A stretch of DNA of 7,954 bases from Trebonia sp. (GTDB lineage Bacteria > Actinomycetota > Actinomycetes > Streptosporangiales > Streptosporangiaceae). Location of the stretch: contig JASHPP010000502.1 of NCBI GenBank assembly GCA_030038035.1, positions 1-7,954 of the forward strand, in the 5' to 3' direction. Shown here piece by piece: positions 5,645 through 7,954 of the stretch; the first letter of the stretch is position 1; every line of letters begins with the position of its first letter. The notes under the pieces were generated by a model. It saw only the letters and a program-made list of their open reading frames with translations, was not told the origin of the DNA and made no database searches. A program made the translations under genes and the position numbers.

Positions 5645-6214
5645 ATGCCTACCCACGTGGCGCTACTGCGGGGAATCAACCTCGGCGGTCACAACCGGGT
5701 CGCGATGGCGGACCTGCGGACGGTCGTCGGCGAGCTCGGGCACACGGACGTGTCGACATATATCCAGAGCGGGAACGTGCTGTTCAGCGCGACGGCAGGC
5801 GAGGACACCGCTGCGATGGCGGCGGCCATGGCCGCCGCCATCGCAGCCCGGCTCGGGGTCGCCGCGCCCGTCGTCGTCGTCACGCGCGACGAGCTGTCCG
5901 AGATCGTCGACGACAACCCGTTCCACGCGGAGCCGGACCCCAAGCGGGTGCACGCGGTGCTGCTCAGCCAGCCACCGGGAGCCGGCCTGCTGGAAAGGCT
6001 TGGCGCCGCCGCCGCTTCGGCGGCCGCGGCGGGCGCGCGGGACTCGGTGCAGGCCACCGGGCGGGCGCTGTACCTGCACACGCCGGACGGATACGGGAAC
6101 AGCGACCTGGCGGACGCGGTGCTGCGGATCGTCAGCGCGCCGAAGGCGGGTGTCACGGGAACGGCACGGAACTGGGCGACGGTCACCAAGCTGCTGGAAC
6201 TGTGCGGCGGGTGA
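5645..6214 (+). CDS. DUF1697 family protein
   Basis: 189-residue soluble protein with the complete DUF1697 pattern. HVALLRGINLGGHNRVAMADLR (4-25) is the N-terminal signature. It is followed by LGHTDVSTYIQSGNVLF (31-47), a mid-protein NPFH (91-94), a strand HAVLLS (103-108), and the C-terminal YGNSDLADAVLRI (150-162) with TGTARNWATVTKLLEL (171-186). Length is typical (about 180 residues). No activity is established for the family, so function remains unknown. The protein is probably cytoplasmic: there is no signal peptide or membrane helix. Residues 56-70 and 118-130 are almost pure alanine helices. The first of these is encoded by a 38-base perfect palindrome at 5810-5847. The SDR gene starts 32 bases after the stop on the same strand, so the two may be co-transcribed. 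Confidence 0.93.
   Translation: MPTHVALLRGINLGGHNRVAMADLRTVVGELGHTDVSTYIQSGNVLFSATAGEDTAAMAAAMAAAIAARLGVAAPVVVVTRDELSEIVDDNPFHAEPDPKRVHAVLLSQPPGAGLLERLGAAAASAAAAGARDSVQATGRALYLHTPDGYGNSDLADAVLRIVSAPKAGVTGTARNWATVTKLLELCGG
5810..5847. repeat. 38-base perfect palindrome inside the DUF1697 gene
   Basis: Positions 5810-5828 are the exact reverse complement of 5829-5847, with no spacer and a GGCCATGGCC centre. It is aligned with the codons (GCT GCG ATG ...) and encodes an Ala/Met/Ile helix, AAMAAAMAAAIAA. Such a sequence can form a cruciform or a strong mRNA hairpin. Confidence 0.92.
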
Positions 6215-6246
6215 GTCGGGACGGTTCGTTCGGGATAGATAGGGAC

Positions 6247-7614
6247 ATGCGGGTGAGCGGGCGGGCAGTTCTGGTTACGGGCGGGTCCCGTGGGATCGGT
6301 GCGGCGATCGTGCGGGCCTTCGCGGCGCGCGGGGACCGGGTGGCGATCCATTACCGGGAAGCCGCGGGCGCCGCGGCGGCGCTGCGGGACAGCCTGCCCG
6401 GCGGCGGGCACGTGGCGGTGCGGGCCGACATGGCGGACGCCGACGCCGTGCGGCTGATGGTCGACGCCGCGGCGGCGGCACTTGGCGGGCTTGATGTCCT
6501 GGTGAACAACGCGGGCGTCTACCTGGCGCACCCGGTGCTCGACGGCTCGTACGCGCAGTGGCAGCAGGCGTGGCAGGACACGCTCGGCGTCAACCTGGTC
6601 GGCGCGGCGAACGCGACCTGGTGCGCGGTGCGGCACATGATCGCGCGCGGCGACGGGGCCGACGGCGGGCGGATCGTGAACGTGGGGTCGCGCGGGGCGT
6701 TCCGCGGCGAGCCCGCCCACCCGGCGTACGGGGCGAGCAAGGCGGGGCTGCACGCGTTCGGGCAGTCGCTGGCGGTCGCCCTCGCGCCGCACGGCATCAC
6801 GGTCGCCTCGGTCGCCCCCGGCTACGTGGCGACGGACATGACCGCGGCGGAGCTCGCCACGCCGGCCGGCGACGCGATCAGGGCGCAGAGCCCGTTCAAC
6901 CGGGTCGCGACCGCCGAAGAGGTCGCCGAGGCCGTCGTGTACCTGGCGTCCCCGTCGGCGGAGTGGGCGAGCGGCTCGATCCTTGACCTGAACGGCGCGT
7001 CGTACCTGCGGTCGTTAGCAGGGGCCGTATTCGGTGTGCACCTGGCGGGAGATCGTGCCGTGCCCGACGTCGTCCCCGTGCCACAGGCTGAAGCGCTGCC
7101 CCGCGCGGAAGAACGCGACCGCCTCGTCGTCGGTCATCGTGATCGTCACCTCGGCGCGGTCGCCCGGGTGCAGGGGCTCGTCGTCGTCCCAGCTCAGCTC
7201 GGCGGGGAAGCACCGTTCGTAGCTGGGCCTGGTCAGGCACTGCGCCCGGACCATCAGGGTGTGGGTGTGATTGGCGTACTGGCGCGGGATGGATGGTTTG
7301 CGGTAGCGCGGCCGCGGCCGCGGGGCCGGCTGTTCGTCCGGCGCGGTCCGCTGGCTTGGCACCAGCGCCGCGGGCTGCGCGTCCGGCTCGCGCGGCGTAG
7401 CCGGGGCACCTGTGGCATCCGGGCTCGGCGCAACCGGGTCGAGTCTGATGAGCGCCCTATATCTAACCTGCCGCATCTAGACCACCTGCCACAAAGTGAG
7501 CATTCTTGCTCACACGTTGCAGTTAATGGCCCCACGATACTCCGCCGGTCCAGCCTGCCGCACCCCTCCGGGCCGGGCGGGCGATGTGGGATAGAAAGGG
7601 GTGATATAGCCTGA
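6247..7614 (+). CDS. Short-chain dehydrogenase/reductase; stop apparently lost by frameshift
   Basis: Residues 1-256 (to base 7014) are a complete classical SDR, an NAD(P)-dependent oxidoreductase. Landmarks: VLVTGGSRGIG (8-18, cofactor-binding Gly motif), RADMAD (59-64), LVNNAG (85-90), Asn116 in GVNLVG, Ser148, the Tyr161-x3-Lys165 pair in YGASKAG, PGYVATDM (191-198), and a C-terminal ASGSILDLNGASYLRS where family members normally stop. The substrate cannot be told. No stop follows in frame: a TAG sits one base out of frame at 7016-7018, and the open frame runs on to TGA 7612-7614. The extra ~200 residues are antisense to a leftward gene and look like no domain, so the real product is probably ~256 residues. 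ATG 6247 directly precedes the Rossmann fold; GTG 6202 upstream overlaps the DUF1697 gene and is less likely. An AGGGA lies just ahead of the ATG. Confidence 0.88.
   Translation: MRVSGRAVLVTGGSRGIGAAIVRAFAARGDRVAIHYREAAGAAAALRDSLPGGGHVAVRADMADADAVRLMVDAAAAALGGLDVLVNNAGVYLAHPVLDGSYAQWQQAWQDTLGVNLVGAANATWCAVRHMIARGDGADGGRIVNVGSRGAFRGEPAHPAYGASKAGLHAFGQSLAVALAPHGITVASVAPGYVATDMTAAELATPAGDAIRAQSPFNRVATAEEVAEAVVYLASPSAEWASGSILDLNGASYLRSLAGAVFGVHLAGDRAVPDVVPVPQAEALPRAEERDRLVVGHRDRHLGAVARVQGLVVVPAQLGGEAPFVAGPGQALRPDHQGVGVIGVLARDGWFAVARPRPRGRLFVRRGPLAWHQRRGLRVRLARRSRGTCGIRARRNRVESDERPISNLPHLDHLPQSEHSCSHVAVNGPTILRRSSLPHPSGPGGRCGIERGDIA
7012..7018 (+). other. Probable single-base insertion at the SDR stop
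   Basis: The bases TCGTTAG follow the codons for SDR residues SYLR. Removing one T gives TCG TAG, ending the protein at the position usual for the family. In that case the SDR stop would overlap the TAA stop (7015-7017) of the convergent EF-Tu-like gene. As it stands the frame reads TCG TTA GCA and continues. Confidence 0.6.
7015..7476 (-). CDS. EF-Tu domain III-like (C-terminal barrel) small protein
   Basis: 153-residue protein that reads like a stand-alone version of the C-terminal beta-barrel of elongation factor Tu. MRQVRYRALIRLDP (1-14) is a first strand. Residues 15-70 are a disordered Pro/Ala/Arg insert. MVRAQCLTRPSYERCFPAELSW (75-96), LHPGDRAEVTITMTDDEAVAFFRAGQRFSLWHG (102-134) and DVGHGTISRQV (136-146) follow. 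The segment from PGD to the GxGxI strand parallels PGDNIKMVVTLI...RFAIREGGRTVGAGVV of EF-Tu. The GTPase domain is absent, so it is not a translation factor; related actinobacterial proteins have no known role. The start is ATG 7476, with AGGTGG five bases upstream. GC-rich third positions are strong in the C-terminal half, supporting this strand over the overlapping SDR tail. It ends tail-to-tail with the SDR gene. Confidence 0.75.
   Translation of the reverse strand: MRQVRYRALIRLDPVAPSPDATGAPATPREPDAQPAALVPSQRTAPDEQPAPRPRPRYRKPSIPRQYANHTHTLMVRAQCLTRPSYERCFPAELSWDDDEPLHPGDRAEVTITMTDDEAVAFFRAGQRFSLWHGDDVGHGTISRQVHTEYGPC
7482..7487 (-). promoter_or_regulatory. Ribosome-binding site of the EF-Tu-like gene
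   Basis: AGGTGG on the minus strand lies five bases before ATG 7476. It fixes this start and supports the gene against the antisense SDR read-through. Confidence 0.7.
7496..7513. promoter_or_regulatory. Operator-like palindrome upstream of the EF-Tu-like gene
   Basis: GTGAGCATTCTTGCTCAC has perfect 7-base arms around TTCT. It sits about ten bases upstream of the ribosome-binding site of the leftward gene. The size and symmetry suit a dimeric repressor site; a small mRNA leader hairpin is the alternative. I cannot match it to a known regulator. Confidence 0.5.
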
Positions 7615-7954
7615 ATTAGAGGCCACAGTGCTGTAACCCAGCAGTCCTCCTCGCGGCAGATGAGGGCGGATCAGCCTGCGCTCAGCCACTCGATCGGTGG
7701 TTGGCCAGGAGGCGATCCGCCCATGCCGGCAACATCCCGCTCGACCTTCTTCCATGTACAACCGTCCAGCGACAATCTGATCGCCGCTGATCTCGAACAG
7801 CGTCACTCCGCGCATCCCGAACGCCTGCCCGTCCCTGCGGGTCCCCGACCAGCGCCATTCGGTCCAGGTCGTTTCACCGTCCCGGACCGACCGGCCGATT
7901 TCGGCGTGAAAGTCGGGGATCCCCGCGAATATGGCCGCCCAGTTGGCGCGCATC
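7510..7954 (-). CDS. SnoaL/NTF2-like protein, 5' end outside window, frameshifted C-terminus
   Basis: Leftward gene whose beginning lies beyond the window. The visible RANWAAIFAGIPDFHAEIGRSVRDGETTWTEWRWSGTRRDG...MRGVTLFEISGDQIVAGRLYMEE is the second half of a SnoaL-like (NTF2/ketosteroid-isomerase fold) domain. Members range from polyketide cyclases to small-molecule isomerases; the function here is unknown. The Met at 7953-7951 is probably internal, since the fold normally has ~30-40 residues before this point. After YMEE the open frame gives a Cys/Arg-rich tail to TGA 7510-7512 that resembles nothing. Skipping one base at about 7746 gives VERDVAG..., the usual family ending, and a stop at 7673-7671. 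I infer a frameshift or a sequencing error. About 195 bases then separate the true end from the EF-Tu-like gene start. Confidence 0.75.
   Translation of the reverse strand, partial: MRANWAAIFAGIPDFHAEIGRSVRDGETTWTEWRWSGTRRDGQAFGMRGVTLFEISGDQIVAGRLYMEEGRAGCCRHGRIASWPTTDRVAERRLIRPHLPRGGLLGYSTVASNSGYITPFYPTSPARPGGVRQAGPAEYRGAINCNV
7743..7749 (-). other. Probable single-base insertion in the SnoaL-like gene
   Basis: On the minus strand GAA GAA GGT CGA changes to GAA GAA GTC GAG when one G (base 7745 or 7746) is removed. This restores YMEEVERDVAG, the form expected after the last strand of SnoaL-like proteins, and brings a TGA at 7673-7671 into frame. Confidence 0.55.

Noticed and set aside
6002..6035. 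GCC/GGC hairpins in the DUF1697 Ala-rich region as a terminator
   Set aside because: Located in the middle of an intact reading frame with no T run; explained by alanine codons.
5689..6792. Leftward open frame (367 codons) across the DUF1697 and SDR genes
   Set aside because: It spans two recognisable rightward genes and their junction; low-complexity translation typical of GC-rich antisense frames.
7018..7614. SDR C-terminal extension as a genuine fusion domain
   Set aside because: No recognisable motif, lies antisense to a gene with a good ribosome-binding site and coherent barrel motifs, and a TAG is one base out of frame at the expected end.

Overview
The window comes from a very GC-rich bacterium, almost certainly an actinomycete. 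Nearly all third codon positions are G or C, several starts are GTG, and the proteins most resemble actinobacterial families. The order cannot be told from this sequence. I see no phage, transposase, CRISPR, integron or toxin gene, and no clear biosynthetic cluster. The genes are mostly housekeeping or general metabolism.

Positions 1-1845 hold a tight leftward operon, read right to left. It runs cutA, then a membrane-anchored Ala/Pro-linker protein, then a DoxX-like four-helix membrane protein, then a PRC-barrel-like protein cut by the window start. The first three genes are joined by two identical GTGA stop/start overlaps, and the fourth follows after 23 bases. purC (SAICAR synthase, purine synthesis) runs rightward from 1925 and shares a 79-base intergenic region with cutA. 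It faces a leftward SAM-dependent methyltransferase of the TIGR00027/LCMT type, and hairpins lie between the convergent ends.

Positions 3762-4292 carry no intact gene. They hold the N-terminal remnant of a second, unrelated methyltransferase and a 74-base element with 14-base inverted ends. A rightward set follows: an AlaA-like alanine aminotransferase, a DUF1697 protein, and a short-chain dehydrogenase (SDR) only 32 bases after it.

The right end is leftward again, with a small protein resembling EF-Tu domain III and a SnoaL/NTF2-like protein cut by the window end. Both the SDR and the SnoaL-like gene seem to carry a single extra base at or near the expected C-terminus. One loses its stop codon and the other switches frame. 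They lie within about 730 bases of each other, so assembly error is as likely as gene decay.

The genes do not form one pathway. No convincing new system was found. The points most worth checking are the inverted-repeat element beside the methyltransferase remnant, the 38-base perfect palindrome inside the DUF1697 gene, the operator-like palindrome before the EF-Tu-like gene, the cutA/DoxX/PRC operon, and the two frameshifts.
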